64,000 nt of DNA from Limonium bicolor (Eukaryota; Streptophyta; Magnoliopsida; Caryophyllales; Plumbaginaceae): NCBI GenBank assembly GCA_023374045.1, contig CM041776.1, positions 321,495,925 through 321,559,924 of the forward strand, given 5' to 3'. The notes under the pieces were generated by a model. That model was given only the letters and a program-made list of their open reading frames with translations. It searched no databases and was not told the DNA's origin. Both the position numbers and the translations under genes were made by a program. Shown in pieces: positions 1-11,665 of this stretch (its first letter is position 1; each line of letters begins with the position of its first letter).

Positions 1-2545
1 CAAAAAAAACAACATCCCTAGAGGTTTGTATTTCTCTGGTTTCTAAGTTCATGACTTTGAAACCTTTTGTGGTAGTACAATTTCCAAGATAAACAGATGC
101 AGATGCTCTTGGATGAAGTTTACCTTTCTTGGGACCCACACTGGTAACAAAGCAGAGACAACCAAAATTTTTGAAATCTGTATAATCAGGAGGAGTTTTG
201 TAGATTCTTTGGAAAGGAGTGTGGTTGTTTATAGCTTTGGAAGGGATACGATTTATGACATAGGCAGCATGTTGTAAGCAGTAGCCCCAATATTCTTTGC
301 TTAACCCAGATTGATAAAGGAAACTTCTAGTGACCTGCATCAAGTGTCCTTGTTTTCTCTCCACCACCCCATTTTGTTGGGGTGTGTGAGGACAAGAAGT
401 TTGATGTATAATGCCTTTTTGTTTAAAGAAAACTATTCCCTCATTAGATGAACCTAGCTCCTTCGCATTATCACTCCGAATTATTTTAACTTGCTTATCA
501 AACTGTTTTTCAACCAAAAGAATGAAATCTTTTATAGTGGTTATGGCTTCTGATTTGGTTTTTAGGAGTTTTATCCAAGCAGCCCGGCTATAATCATCTA
601 CAAATGTGATAAAATATCGATGGCCAGAAATAGTTTCAACAGACATAGGACCACAGATGTCAATATGTATCATATGAAAACAATCAGTACTTCTTATTTC
701 AGAATGACCAAATTTCAGCCTTTTTCCTCTGGCTTTGTAACAGATAGTACAGGGAATAGCATCTAAAGCAGGTAAATCTTGTCCTAAGTTTAGACTATGC
801 AGTTTCTTGGAGGGTATATGTCCAAGTTTGCTATGCCATAACAAAAAATTTTGTAACTGTTTATTTGTAACTGCAGGGGACAAAGATGCTAGGGTATGCA
901 CAGAAGTTGTATAACATTGTTGTAAGCAATTCTCTAAGGCTACTACATCAAGAAAATACAACCCAAATCTTTGAAATCCTATCTGTCCTCGAAAGTTGCT
1001 AGTATTATCCTGCAAAAAACAATGTTCATTCGAGAAGATGACAGTCATTCCTAGTTGCTTAGTTAGTTTACTAACAGATATCAAATTAAACTTGAACTGA
1101 GGCACAAACAAAACATCAGATAAACTCAAGCTGTTGCAGATATCAGCACTTCCTATGTTTTTCACAGTACAAGTTTTGCCATCAGGAAGAGTAATAAATT
1201 TATTAGCGTGCATGTGATTGTCACTAAGAACCAAAGTTCTATTTCCAGAAACATTTTCAGATGCACCCGAGTCTATAATCCAAATATTATTCAACTCATC
1301 ATAATTATCATGCATAACTTGTAACTGAAAGCTTTGGTTTAGTGAAGTGTTACCAGAAAAGCTTCCAAAAGCTTTTGCAGATTCATCAGTGACGGTGGCC
1401 CTTTGTTGTATATACCTTGTCAACTGCTCAACCTGATCTGCGGTGAATCCAGCAACTGGTGAAGTGGCCTCCTGCTTCCCTTCCTTAGCATTGGCTCCAC
1501 GATCTATGATAGGACCAGCAATTTTGAGTTGTTGTCGTTGTTGCTGATCATTGTTGGTATTATCATTATCCGGGAATCCTACAATCCACCAGCACTCAGC
1601 CCTTGAGTGCCCAAGCTTAGCACAATTTGAACATTTTATAATGTTCTTCTTGTTTGTGCCACTGGATGTATTCGCATTGTTCCTTCTGTTGGCATTTGAG
1701 GGACTGCGTCCAGTGTTTTTCTTGTTAGTGGTGTAGTATTTAGTTGCTAGGGCTACAGACTCCTCACCTTCGCCGGTCTTGGATTCCGATAAGTTCTCTT
1801 CACTTTCGTCTTGTGAAACGAGAGAGTAAGCTTGCTCCAGATCTGGTAAGGGTTTCATAAGCAGAAGGGTTTTCTTCGTGCTCTTGAATCTAGGGTTAAG
1901 GCCTTCAAGAAATTTCATCAACTGATCTTGTTCCTTGTTTTCTTGAATCACCTTGCTTGCTCCACACTTGCATCCACAAGAACAGATCGGCGTTTTCCTT
2001 GCTGCGTCCAATCGATCCCAGAGCTTTGCTAATTTGCCAAAATAGGTTTTAACTGGTTCCTCTCCTTGTCGCGTTTGAAAAATCTCTCGTTGGATTGCAT
2101 AGATATCAGGACCATTCACGACATCGTAACGCTTTAGTAAATTCTTCCACATCTGATGCGCCGTCTCGTTGTAGATTATGGTGTCTGCGATTTCTTTATC
2201 CAACGAATTGAGGATCCAGCTCATAATCGTGTGGTTGCAGCGCTCCCAAAGTGGGTAACGTTCTGAAGAGAAATCCGGGGCTTCGATTTGGCCATTGACA
2301 AGGCCGTATTTGTTTTTCGCCTTCAGTGCTATTGTGGCTGCCCTTTTCCAAGAATCGAAGCCAGTTCCTTTGAATTTGACACCGAAGCTCAAGCTGGGTT
2401 GATCCGCCGGGTGTAAGTAAAGAGGATCATTAAGATCCTGGGAGGATGCGACAATCGATTCTGGTTTCTCGGATTCGCCGTCATCTTCTTCATCTTGAAT
2501 CTTCAATTTCCCGTCTTGCTCTTCTTCAATATCTGAGTTCGCCAT
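1..2545 (-). CDS. Ty1/copia gag-pol polyprotein, 3' part beyond window
   Basis: An uninterrupted frame runs from an ATG at 2545 down to base 2 and off the left edge, 848 codons; I read every codon and found no stop. Order: copia gag (about residues 1-280), a CCHC knuckle (C305, C308, H313, C318), aspartic protease with DSGA at 425-428, the GAG-pre-integrase HxxLGH region near 570, then the integrase core with D629, D692 and E729 (36 residues between the last two) and the start of the C-terminal integrase domain. Reverse transcriptase and RNase H should lie further left, outside the window. Known family role: packaging, processing, and integration of a retrotransposon cDNA in the nucleus. The start lies just downstream of the primer binding site. 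An open frame of this length, when every other element here is broken, implies a young and possibly active copy. Confidence 0.94.
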   Translation of the reverse strand, partial: MANSDIEEEQDGKLKIQDEEDDGESEKPESIVASSQDLNDPLYLHPADQPSLSFGVKFKGTGFDSWKRAATIALKAKNKYGLVNGQIEAPDFSSERYPLWERCNHTIMSWILNSLDKEIADTIIYNETAHQMWKNLLKRYDVVNGPDIYAIQREIFQTRQGEEPVKTYFGKLAKLWDRLDAARKTPICSCGCKCGASKVIQENKEQDQLMKFLEGLNPRFKSTKKTLLLMKPLPDLEQAYSLVSQDESEENLSESKTGEGEESVALATKYYTTNKKNTGRSPSNANRRNNANTSSGTNKKNIIKCSNCAKLGHSRAECWWIVGFPDNDNTNNDQQQRQQLKIAGPIIDRGANAKEGKQEATSPVAGFTADQVEQLTRYIQQRATVTDESAKAFGSFSGNTSLNQSFQLQVMHDNYDELNNIWIIDSGASENVSGNRTLVLSDNHMHANKFITLPDGKTCTVKNIGSADICNSLSLSDVLFVPQFKFNLISVSKLTKQLGMTVIFSNEHCFLQDNTSNFRGQIGFQRFGLYFLDVVALENCLQQCYTTSVHTLASLSPAVTNKQLQNFLLWHSKLGHIPSKKLHSLNLGQDLPALDAIPCTICYKARGKRLKFGHSEIRSTDCFHMIHIDICGPMSVETISGHRYFITFVDDYSRAAWIKLLKTKSEAITTIKDFILLVEKQFDKQVKIIRSDNAKELGSSNEGIVFFKQKGIIHQTSCPHTPQQNGVVERKQGHLMQVTRSFLYQSGLSKEYWGYCLQHAAYVINRIPSKAINNHTPFQRIYKTPPDYTDFKNFGCLCFVTSVGPKKGKLHPRASASVYLGNCTTTKGFKVMNLETREIQTSRDVVFF

Positions 2546-2581
2546 TGTTGCGGAAGTGTGAGACTAGCCTTAAAGAGGCTA

Positions 2582-2593
2582 GCTCTGATACCA
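2582..2593 (-). other. Primer binding site of the copia element
   Basis: On the minus strand this reads TGGTATCAGAGC, the canonical plant copia primer binding site for initiator methionine tRNA. It abuts the LTR end (...CTTACA) and lies 36 bases before the gag ATG. Confidence 0.92.
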
Positions 2594-2818
2594 TGTAAGA
2601 TTTGGTGGGAATCGATTATTAGAACTCTGAGTCGAGAAGAGGAGAATCGTATATTGAGAAGATGTTTACAGAGAACGAAGAAGAAGTATATTGACTGACT
2701 GAATAACCTAGAGACTACAGTACAGAGTATTAATAATAGAGCAATACAAAGGACCGGACTATATTAGAATATAGAACCGGGTTCGTTTACTCCTAATAGA
2801 GATGAAGTAGATAACTCA
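2594..2818 (-). repeat. 5' LTR of the copia element
   Basis: In element sense the LTR ends ...CCAAATCTTACA next to the primer binding site, so its inner boundary is firm. The outer boundary is my estimate: a TGAGTTATC start at 2818 gives a 225-bp LTR with TG...CA ends, which suits short-LTR copia lineages. A TATTAATA stretch near 2730 could be the TATA element. The other LTR lies outside the window, so neither TSD nor LTR identity can be tested. Confidence 0.62.
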
Positions 2819-2899
2819 ACCCTTCGCCTCCGCCTTACTCTGCCCAAATTCGCCGCCCCTTCAACCTGCAAATCTGTTGTTCCCTGCTCATTTTGCTAT

Positions 2900-3470
2900 C
2901 AAATGAGCATTCTCTCCTAAATTGCTATGGAAGGAGATATTAGCTCCCATAGATGGACCCTTCGAGTCATAAGAACTGAATCGCCAAAGATCTCCTTTCT
3001 ATACGAAACGAAGCTTTCCAGACAAGAAATGGCCAAATTCGAACGGGGCTACGCAACTATCTTGGTTTCGTTGTAGATAGCATTGGGCTTAGTATAATTT
3101 CCTCCTCTGCACATCATATTGATTTCAAAGTTGAAAGTGGGTTGAACAACTCCTGGACAGGCACGAGCATCTACGGATGGTTGTCCTCGCCGGAAAAATG
3201 GAAAACTTGGAGTTTGCTACGGGATGTAAGTGAACTTTACCCCGATCCATGGCTGGTCGTCAAAGATTTCAATGTAATTTTATATTGGTTTAACAGTAGT
3301 TCTCGAGGGAACACAAACCAATCTTGCATGCAGACATTTCACAATTGTCTAGCAAATAGCGATCGGAACAGTTTAGGGTTTTCAGGAGGAATCTTCACTT
3401 TCAACAATTGCCAATCTAGGATTTAGAATACCAAGTCGAGATTAGACAGAATTACAACCACAGGTAGTTG
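2900..3470 (+). pseudogene. LINE ORF2 endonuclease domain, broken
   Basis: The frame beginning near 2936 reads TESPKISFLYETKLS, the usual start of the apurinic-like endonuclease of plant LINE ORF2. The 3142-3426 frame continues with YGWLSSPEKWKTWSLLRD, then YPDPWLVVKDFN (family form GDFN; here the glycine is replaced) and LGFSGGIFTFNN. An in-frame stop near 3075 and shifts separate these blocks. The product would nick target DNA for target-primed reverse transcription; this copy cannot. Confidence 0.82.
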
Positions 3471-3600
3471 GATCTGAATCTTCCCATAGGCAAGAAATGT
3501 CCACCTCCATTGGGGAAGATCCGATGACGGGCTGATAAAACTTCTCCTTACCCCTGCGTAACATTGAAGAAGGTGACCCTTCATATTCTACAATAAGGTT

Positions 3601-5217
3601 ATGACCCTTCATGTAAACAATAGAAATCTCCCTTACTCTACCTTCTTATCTATCCGATTGCCTAATGTGGTTGTAGACTCCAAATTTGGGGTGGCAATTG
3701 CACGAGCTGATCAAAAGGCCATTGCCACCACGCAAGAAGCCATTGCTCACATTACGAACCAAACCCCAACGCAAGACAACCTCAACAAATGGAAAGAACT
3801 CAATACACAATTAGACTGGCTACTATTAAAAGAAGAGGTTAGATGGGCGTAAAGATCAAATCAGCAATGGATTAGAGAAGGGGATAAGAATACAACCTTT
3901 TTCTTTAACATAGTTCAAGCTCGTAAAAGGAAAACACAATCCATATGCTCCACAATAGCCATGGTATCAAGGTCTCATCGTGGGAATAAATTGAAGAAAT
4001 GGCCAGAGGGTACTTCACCAAGCTCTTTACATCCAATACTTTTACCTAGAACGCACACCGTTTAGCAGATGTGGATGGAAGAGTGTCGACGAAAGACTAT
4101 ACAACATTAGTGAAGCCGTATACTAGAGAGGAAATCATGTATGCTCTAAAATCACTCCATCCAAATATGGCTCCTGGACCGGACAACATCAATGGTAACT
4201 TCATTCAATACGTATTGGGACATTATTGGTGAAGACTTCACTAACACCACCCTTACAGTTTTAAAGTAAGACACAATGCATATAGTTTTGATCCCCAAGA
4301 GAGTTGGTGTCACGACCATGGAACACTTCAGACCAATATCTCTCTGTAGCACGATCTACCGCACCATTACAAAGGTTCTAGTTAATCAAGCCAAAACTAG
4401 TATGGAGAAAGTCATATCACATGACCAAGAAGCATTCATCCCTTGCAGATTAATTTTTTACAATATAATAACAACACATGAAATCCTTCACTCAATGAGT
4501 TCCTCCAAGGCAATCCATAGAGGATATTTCACCCTCAATGTGGATATGGCTAAGCCTTTTGATAGGGTAGAATGGAAATTCGTTTTGGACATTCTACATA
4601 GCTTGGGATTCCATAAAAAATTGGATTAATCTTGTCCATAAGTGCATTTCCTTAACATCAATGTTTGTTTTGATCAATGGTAATCCTAGAAAGACTTTCC
4701 ATCCACATAGAGGACTTAGACAAGGGGGCTCACTTTCCCCTCTTCGCTTTGTCTGCTGCATGGAAACCCCTGTCATCAAGTCTCAATATCACATCTAATG
4801 CAGGATTCATACATGGCTTTATATACAAGAATCTAGGATGGAAGTAATGTCATTGTTCTTTGTGGATGATTGTCTGGTCTTTGGAAAGGCCAACCCAACC
4901 AATTCCTAAAGAATGTGGGATCTAATTTTGGACTTTCAAGAAGCTTTAGGGAAAATCATACACATCAATGAATCAGCTCTACCCACTACAATCAAAAATC
5001 AAATCACAACTCTCTTAGGCATTAAGGAGGTTGAAGACCTAGGCCTCTACCTTGGATTCCCTAGATATATAGGTAGAAACAAGAAAGAAATCTTCAATTA
5101 CATTAGAGATAGAGTATATCAACGCATCCTAGGATGGCAGTGCACAACGTCACAAGCAGGGAGAAGCATTCTTATTAAAACAATTCTCCAAGCTATCCCA
5201 TCATATGTTATGGCTGT
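3601..5217 (+). pseudogene. LINE ORF2 linker and reverse transcriptase, broken
   Basis: Frame 3601-3852 holds the linker (ending LNTQLDWLLLKEEVRWA), followed in other frames by QQWIREGDKNTTFF and by APGPDNINGNF near 4170. Frame 4276-4629 is the RT palm/fingers: VLIPKRVG, FRPISLCSTIYR, ISHDQEAFIPCR and DMAKPFDRVEW. The catalytic YADD-type box appears as FVDD at about 4859. Frame 4913-5257 is the thumb region (LGLYLGFPRYIGR, AGRSILIKTILQAIPSYVM), cut by the MITE at 5218. Several stops and frameshifts make this a pseudogene. Confidence 0.86.
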
Positions 5218-5636
5218 CAGTGGCGGACCCAGACTTTCAAACCTGTGGGGTCAGTAGTGGACTCAAAAAATTTATTTATGGGGTAAAATTTTTTTTGACA
5301 CTATCACACTTTAAAATATTATGTTATTTTATATTTTTCAAAAATTTATAAGGTCATTTAACTAATTTTCAAAAGTTTTGGGAATTGAAACCTCATCCGC
5401 CTTTGATAGGGCACTTTTTATCGAATAACAATCTGTCAAATAAAATATTAAAAAAATAATTTTAAAACAATATTTTATATTTATATTACAATTTGAACAT
5501 GCACTATTTTAAATGTCAAAACATCATATTTTGGTTACACTACTTAATTATTTAACATTTATAATTTATTTTTGTTATATATACACATATATACTTGTAG
5601 TTTGCCCCCATAGCTTTTAAGCTCGGTCCGCCACTG
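5218..5636. mobile_element. hAT-type MITE, 419 bp, inside the LINE
   Basis: Termini are CAGTGGCGGACC and GGTCCGCCACTG, a perfect 12-bp inverted pair. The flanks are the perfect 8-bp direct repeat ATGGCTGT (5210-5217 and 5637-5644), diagnostic of hAT transposition. It has no coding capacity and splits the LINE thumb region. Confidence 0.93.
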
Positions 5637-5644
5637 ATGGCTGT

Positions 5645-7135
5645 CATCAAACTCCAAAAAAGGCTTATTCATGAGATACAGAGGGCAATCAGGAATTTTT
5701 GGTGGATGGGCTCACTAGATAAAAGAGGCATCTGTTGGAAACGCTGGGGTTACCTTTGCAAAAGCATGGTTGAGGGTGGTTGGGGCTTCAAGGATCTCTA
5801 AGCTTTTAATTATGCTCCGCTTGTAAGACAATTATGGAGGGTTCTCCAACGACCACAACCATTAATATAAAAAATTCTCAGTTAAATATTTCAAAAACTC
5901 TGACATCCTTTAAGCAAGGTTAAGCTCGCTCAAGTCCCATTTGGTGATCTCTTCATAGTGCAACTTCTCTACTAAAAGAAGGGGCAATAAAGAGAATAGT
6001 CGATGGTAACACAACCAAGTTTATTGATAGATTGATCATGAGGAAGCTTGAAGGGAGGCCATGGATGGGGCTAATGTCTCCACAAATACAACAAAATGGT
6101 AATGTGGCGCTTCTAATTGACAAGAACACCAGAACCTGGAAAGAAGAGATTGTACGACAATGGTTCCAAGAGGAAGATGCGGGCCTAATTACTAAAATTC
6201 CCCTTCCCACCAATGATAAACCACACTAATGGGTTGGGCTAATTTTAACTTAAAAATACATTTTTTGGTTAAATCTGCCTACCATCTAGCAGCCTCCTCC
6301 AGACCAGCAAACAAAGAATCAACCCCATATAGGAGTAGAATTGGTTTTGTTATGAAGCAAATCCGAAATGTAATATCCCTCTCAGAGTTATACTTTCGCT
6401 TGGGAACTCATGCATGGCATTATTCCATGTTGCACTAAACTACATGATCAAATCAAGACAATCGTGGATCCCTTATGCGCCCTTTATGGAGCAGAGGAGT
6501 CATTAGTACATGCCTTTCTCTCCTACCCCTTTGCTAGGAGATGGTGGAAAACAACTAAAATAGTCAAGCCTAAAATTGATAGAAGTGACCTGGCTTCTCC
6601 GGACAAGATCATTTGGCATCATGACTTGTCTTTCTCCTAAGGAAACTCTGGTTCGCCAGATGTCAAACAAGCCGCAACTGCACCTAGAACTTTGAACTAA
6701 GAATGGATCAGGCATAATACTACCTCACTTTGACCAACCTCACAACAACCTATTACGGAGTGGAAGATGGCCCTTCATCCACACCCACAAATAATGTAAA
6801 TCACAAGTAGGAACGATTATGGCGGTTGGCATTCAAACTGGAAGAACTCCATGGGAACCACCAGTGGCATAAGCAAAGGCGATTGAGCTTGGGCATTCAC
6901 TAGCTTCCTAGATCAACATAGAGGAAATGTGAATCTACTCGGACTACCTCTCCAACATCAACTTTGTAAAAGGGAAAAGTGATATAGCAGCTCACACACG
7001 GATTGTTCTCCAGGAAGTACAAAAGAAAGTCTGTATGAATTCCCATATTGCATGGTCTTTTATTCCAAAGGAAGAAAACATTGATGCTCACATATTAACA
7101 AATCTAGGTAGGAGGGGTTGCCATACTGGCATGTA
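5645..7135 (+). pseudogene. LINE ORF2 C-terminal part (zf-RVT, RNase H-like), broken
   Basis: Beyond the MITE, frames carry the post-RT region (RNFWWMGSLDKRGICWK near 5690), a Cys/His zf-RVT remnant around 6470-6560 (PYALYGAEESLVHAFLSYPFARRWW) and a C-terminal piece near 7050 reading WSFIPKEENIDAHILTNLG. That last piece matches the closing helix of plant LINE RNase H (family form N..ADALA). Frames 6032-6229, 6229-6438 and 6410-6640 are consecutive parts of one ancestral frame broken by stops and shifts. Confidence 0.72.
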
Positions 7136-7205
7136 AACGAACAATTTTCCAAATTATATCTTGGCCTTGTTAATCTAAATCACGCCTAACATTTGAAAAA
7201 AAAAA

Positions 7206-7930
7206 CATGTAACACTAAAACACTTTTTTTTGAACAACTAACTCCAAAACACTTTTGGTTACCAAACAACTTAGCTTCTATTAATGATTACCATTACCAT
7301 TTTAATACATAACCAACTAATCAAGCACACTAAATAAAAAAACAAAGTTAAAGGTTACTCTACTGAAAGGTACCTATATATGCCATTACAAAACACGCAT
7401 ATATTAATTAATTCGTTTTGGTGGTTCCAAAAAAAATGAGAAAAACTATGTTGTGCTGATCACCCACCATAAAGATAAATGTAATTCCTCTAATTTTAAA
7501 AAAATAGTAAAATGCTTCATGTAACAATATTAATTATTCTCACTCTTTAATAAGCAGTATAAAATAAAATTAGAAATTAATAATAAAAATTGTAGTATAT
7601 CAAAGTTTGAATCATTTAAAAATGTAATATAATAAATCATCATCATTAAATTAACTATCTACTCATAGAAGCGCCGTGCTATGTTGGTGTTTCAGACCCA
7701 CAGGGTTCGAAGTTGTATCGATTCGACGGGTTAGGGTGTCGATGAACTAGTATCTGCAGGATCCACTTCTAATGCGACAGGCATGCGGCTGCGTACGAGT
7801 TGCTCAAAGTGACCATCGGAAACTTGGCGGCTCTTCTGCCCCATTTATACGACACGTGTTATGTCCGTTTCGGTTGTTCGATAAAGTTACACCGTTTTAA
7901 AAAATTTATTAATGTACTTACATTATTTTA
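7206..7930. other. No gene seen; AT-rich flank
   Basis: Mostly AT-rich, with one GC-richer patch at about 7670-7880. I found no recognisable coding, LTR end or terminal inverted repeat here. Confidence 0.5.
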
Positions 7931-8962
7931 GGCAAATTCTTACCTACACCTATATGTAGCTAAGTTGGCTACATATAGAGATATTTCAGTCAAATTGACA
8001 ACATCTGGGGGACATTTCAGTCAAATCAAAACAAACGAAATCAAAGAGATTAGAGGCGCACGCGCGTCTGCACTTTTGTTTTTTTTGTTTTCTTTTTTTT
8101 TAAATTATAAAATCTTTAAATTATTGTAACTTTTAATATAAATCCAAAATGAAAAAAAAATTATATCATTGTTCATCTAAATTCAAGCTCTTCAAAACAA
8201 GACCAGTCATGGATATGTTTTGACAACTTTCAAAAAAATTATTTTACATGTATACGATGATATTTTAATGTGAGAAGTATGTACATGTTTTAATGTGAGA
8301 ATGTACATGTTTTAATGTGACACTGTACATGTTCAAATGTCAGAATGTACATGTTTTTAATGAACATCTGTACATGTTTGTATGACCATCTGTACATGTT
8401 TGTATGACTATCTGTACATGTTTGTATGACCATCTGTACATGTTTGTATGACCATATGTACAAGTGTTCTTTCTTATATGTACAGGTTTTAATCTAAGAA
8501 TATACATATTTAATGATTTGTACAGGTTTATGTGACCTTCTGTATGTTTTTAATGTACATGTTTTTACGTGAGAATGTACATGTTTTAGTGAACATTTGT
8601 ACAGGTTTGTATGACCATCTGTACAAGTTTTCTTTTACGTTCTGTGCACTATACATGTAAAAACAATTTTTTTAAAGTTGTCAAAATATATCCATGACTG
8701 GTCTTATGTTTGAAGAACTTGAATTTAGGTGAACAATGATAATATTTTTTTCATTTTGGACTTATATATTAAAAGTTAAAATAATTTAAGGTTTTTTTGA
8801 TAAAAAAGAAAAAAAACTGAAAAAAGAAAAGAAAAACTAAAAATGAAACGTAGGTGCAGGGGCCAAAAAAAAGGAAAAAAAAAAAAAAAAAAAAAAAAAG
8901 AAGGATGCATCGCGCGGGAATGTAGCCAAATGGCTACACCCACCTGTAGCCCAGACTGTCCG
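7931..8962. mobile_element. Foldback non-autonomous element with internal minisatellite
   Basis: Two long arms are inverted copies: sequence around 8170-8240 (ending in GACCAGTCATGGATATG) recurs inverted at 8680-8740. The outer ends both carry TGTAGC/GGCTACA motifs. The candidate TSD is TTATTTTA (7923-7930 and 8963-8970). An 8-bp TSD fits hAT, while long arms fit a Mutator-type foldback, so the superfamily is open. There is no coding potential. Confidence 0.6.
8262..8637. repeat. TGTACATG minisatellite, unit about 21-22 bp
   Basis: At least fifteen imperfect units of the form TGTACATGTTTGTATGACCA are head to tail between the arms of the foldback element. Each contains the palindromic core TGTACA. 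The most regular units are at 8368-8460. Confidence 0.85.
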
Positions 8963-10060
8963 TTATTTTATAGTTCTTTTAAACTGAATTTTCTCGTACG
9001 TTTGTAAATGAGAAGGCAGGAACATTATTATCTTTCTTTCAAAGCTCTAAGAATTCTCTTTGATGATGATTCTGTCGACGATCTTGTTGCCTAATCCGCA
9101 AATCAAATAAGATTTTGGATAATACATTTTAACCCCTGATGTATATCATATAACCATTTTGAAATTAAGGTATATTTGATTATGAATTTTTGAATTATAA
9201 CTTACATTAATAATGTCAAGAGACCACAAACTTATTTAATCAACATTATTTAACTCTTCCTCATCCCATATTAGATGCATTTTTGAGGTAGTATTGATAT
9301 TTTTAGAGAAATAACAATGCTAATTAAACAGTGTTTTTATCCAATCTGTTATTAATAATGTAATTAAGCTGTCGAGTCAGTATGTAGTTATCGTCTTAAT
9401 AACAGAGTTATAGTTCGAGTGCTTATAGTCAGATATATCGCCTACCTCTAAGTGGTTACCAATAATTATGATAAACACAAGGATATTAACTGTATTATCC
9501 TAAATCCTCAAGGATTCCAAGTAAATTACCCAAAAGATTAAGAACTCTAATTTCGACGATCAAATTAATACTGAAGTATAGCCAAATTAGTATTATGGAG
9601 CTAGCAGTTACGGTCTATATGAGGATCAACCTAAAGGGTATAAACTAGAAGAATTACAAAACTTAGAATGCAGATTAGATCACGGAACAACCGACTAACA
9701 TTATCGAAGCTATGTACAATATCCTCTAAATTAAAAGAGAATCAGGAACTCATGATAAGACCCATGATAAGGGCAAAAACAAGGTAAGTACAACAACACA
9801 CTCAACATATGTGTCGATATTGAGTGCATGCAAATGAGAGTAAAAAGAACAGAATTGAATTGGTGGAAGGTGGAGTAGGAGAATAAAATATCTCGAGTTC
9901 AAATCATCCAACCTCCCTCCTCTTTCTCGTCTGATCGGTTTATCTGGTTGGTGTGCCTTGCAAGTTATTGTGTCATCTGTGAATTTAATCGAAGTGCATT
10001 CTAAGAAAAAAAAACATTAAGAGACTCCATAAATTTATGAATAAAAAACAAAATCTTTAA
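8963..10060. other. No gene supported
   Basis: AT-rich unique-looking sequence. A stretch near 9880-9910 (GAGTTCAAATC) resembles a pol III B box, but without a convincing A box or tail. Nothing else is recognised. Confidence 0.4.
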
Positions 10061-10212
10061 CAAAGTTAAATACCTCCAGGATCAATGAATTGGACACTAT
10101 GATCGATCTCCACTCAGTTGGACCATGGGGTTGAGGCTTACTTGACTACTTCTGAGGATGGAAAACTGATTCAACAAATGTACGAGGAGGAATATTGACA
10201 TCTATTACAAAC

Positions 10213-10376
10213 CTTGTAATGTCTGGTATTTAGAATCATCAGCAGCACCATCACTCGAACTCAAGGAATTTCCCATCTGATACATATCTTTGACGAATTC
10301 ATTTTTGTTAGTGTTGGTCCTCTCTTCCTAAAAATAATCAGGAAAATATAAACTAAAATATATTGGTCTTAATATC

Positions 10377-10428
<52 letters not shown>

Positions 10429-11665
10429 GTGTTTATAGGCTATAGAAAGTACTCACAATACATGTAAGTTTGAACCCAATACCTTAAGTTCCAAGATATC
10501 ACTCCACCATGATTTTCCTATGTTAATTTGATCTTAATTCAAGACACATTTTTCCCATACACTTTGAATTGCAAAATCTTCTTGCTAAATCATGATATCT
10601 TTCCGCCTTTAAGAAAAAGGGAGGAATAAAGTAGTTGAATTCGATAAACAGTAACCATCACCAGCAGATTCACTTTTGTTTCATTGCTTTGACGATATAA
10701 ATGTAATGTAACTATATAAGATATGTTGTACAATATAGAAACTCAATGAATTGAAAGAAACTTGGGTAACTCCTGTAATTATTTGATACCCCAACACTGC
10801 AAATGATTTTACACCTCAAAAAAGAAATAGCTGCAGAACCATAAAAGGTAAGTAGTGTAAGTTAATCGCAAACCATTGAGCGAAAAGCAGAAAGAACAAG
10901 ACTTTCTCTATTCATCTAATGTGGTCTTCAATTAGTTTTAAAAGAGGTAGAAAGGGTCATTTTATCATATCTGGAATTTTACAGATTGGACTGATCATTT
11001 GCTTGTACATCTGAATATATATAAGGTAATACTACTAATGTACTTTGAATTAATGACCGCAGCGCACTAAATATTGGTAATCTGAATACAAGGTGAAAAG
11101 CTAGCTCGACCGAATTGTCGAGTCATATATATATATATTCAAGCTATGCATTTAATTATTTGGAATTATATAAAAGGGAAAAGGACAATTATATATAACA
11201 GAGATACTGCCAGACACAAAAGGTAGAACTGATTGCCAGCTCTCTTCTTTTATAAGTGGCTGAAAGTTCAACTTATGAGCGATACTGACTGATTAGCCGC
11301 TCTTGTTTCGACACAAATTACATTAGCTTATCCCCATCTCTCTTATAGCATCAAGCATTCATGTACTTGGAAGAACTTGAAACAACTTCTCCAGTACCAA
11401 ATGAGACGACATTAATGGTGCTATAAGAGGCCTGTAAATCATCAAACGAGAAATCCAACTAGCTAGGCAATGAAGAAACAGAAGACAATTAGGCAAAGTC
11501 ACACCATCAGATGGGGAGAGAGCTTCGCTGAATTATGTAAACCCTAGGATATACCAAGAGAAGAAAAGAAAAGAAAAAACCCTTTTGAGAATTTAGGCAT
11601 CCCTCGATTGGGCCGGGGAGGAGGGAGGGGCGAGGTTGGAGGTTGAAAAGTGAGGGCTATTTATA
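10213..11665 (-). pseudogene. Possible minus-strand gene remnant with promoter
   Basis: On the minus strand a TATAAATA box (11658-11665) is followed by a CT-rich leader. Further on, an open stretch of about 24 codons follows an acceptor-like TTTACAG near 11435. A 115-bp candidate exon (10213-10327) is bounded by a TTTTTAG acceptor and an AAG|GTTTGT donor, and reads EERTNTNKNEFVKDMYQM then GNSLSSSDGAADDSKYQTLQ. I recognise no family. It could be the 5' end of a decayed or rapidly evolving gene, a lncRNA, or chance. Confidence 0.25.
10381..10427. repeat. (AT)n microsatellite
   Basis: Uninterrupted AT dinucleotides, about 23 units. Confidence 0.97.

Larger units (their letters stand above)
2880..7205 (+). 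mobile_element. Degenerate L1-type LINE with poly(A) end
   Basis: Broken plus-strand coding pieces follow each other in the order endonuclease, reverse transcriptase, zf-RVT, RNase H. They end in an A-run at 7196-7205, the expected LINE tail. The 5' limit is uncertain: recognisable coding begins near 2900, directly after the copia LTR, and no ORF1 is seen. A 419-bp hAT MITE interrupts it. Stops and frameshifts are dense, so this is an old copy. Confidence 0.86.

Noticed and set aside
411..593. Plus-strand frame within the copia region
   Set aside because: Antisense shadow of the integrase core, which is the clear coding strand.
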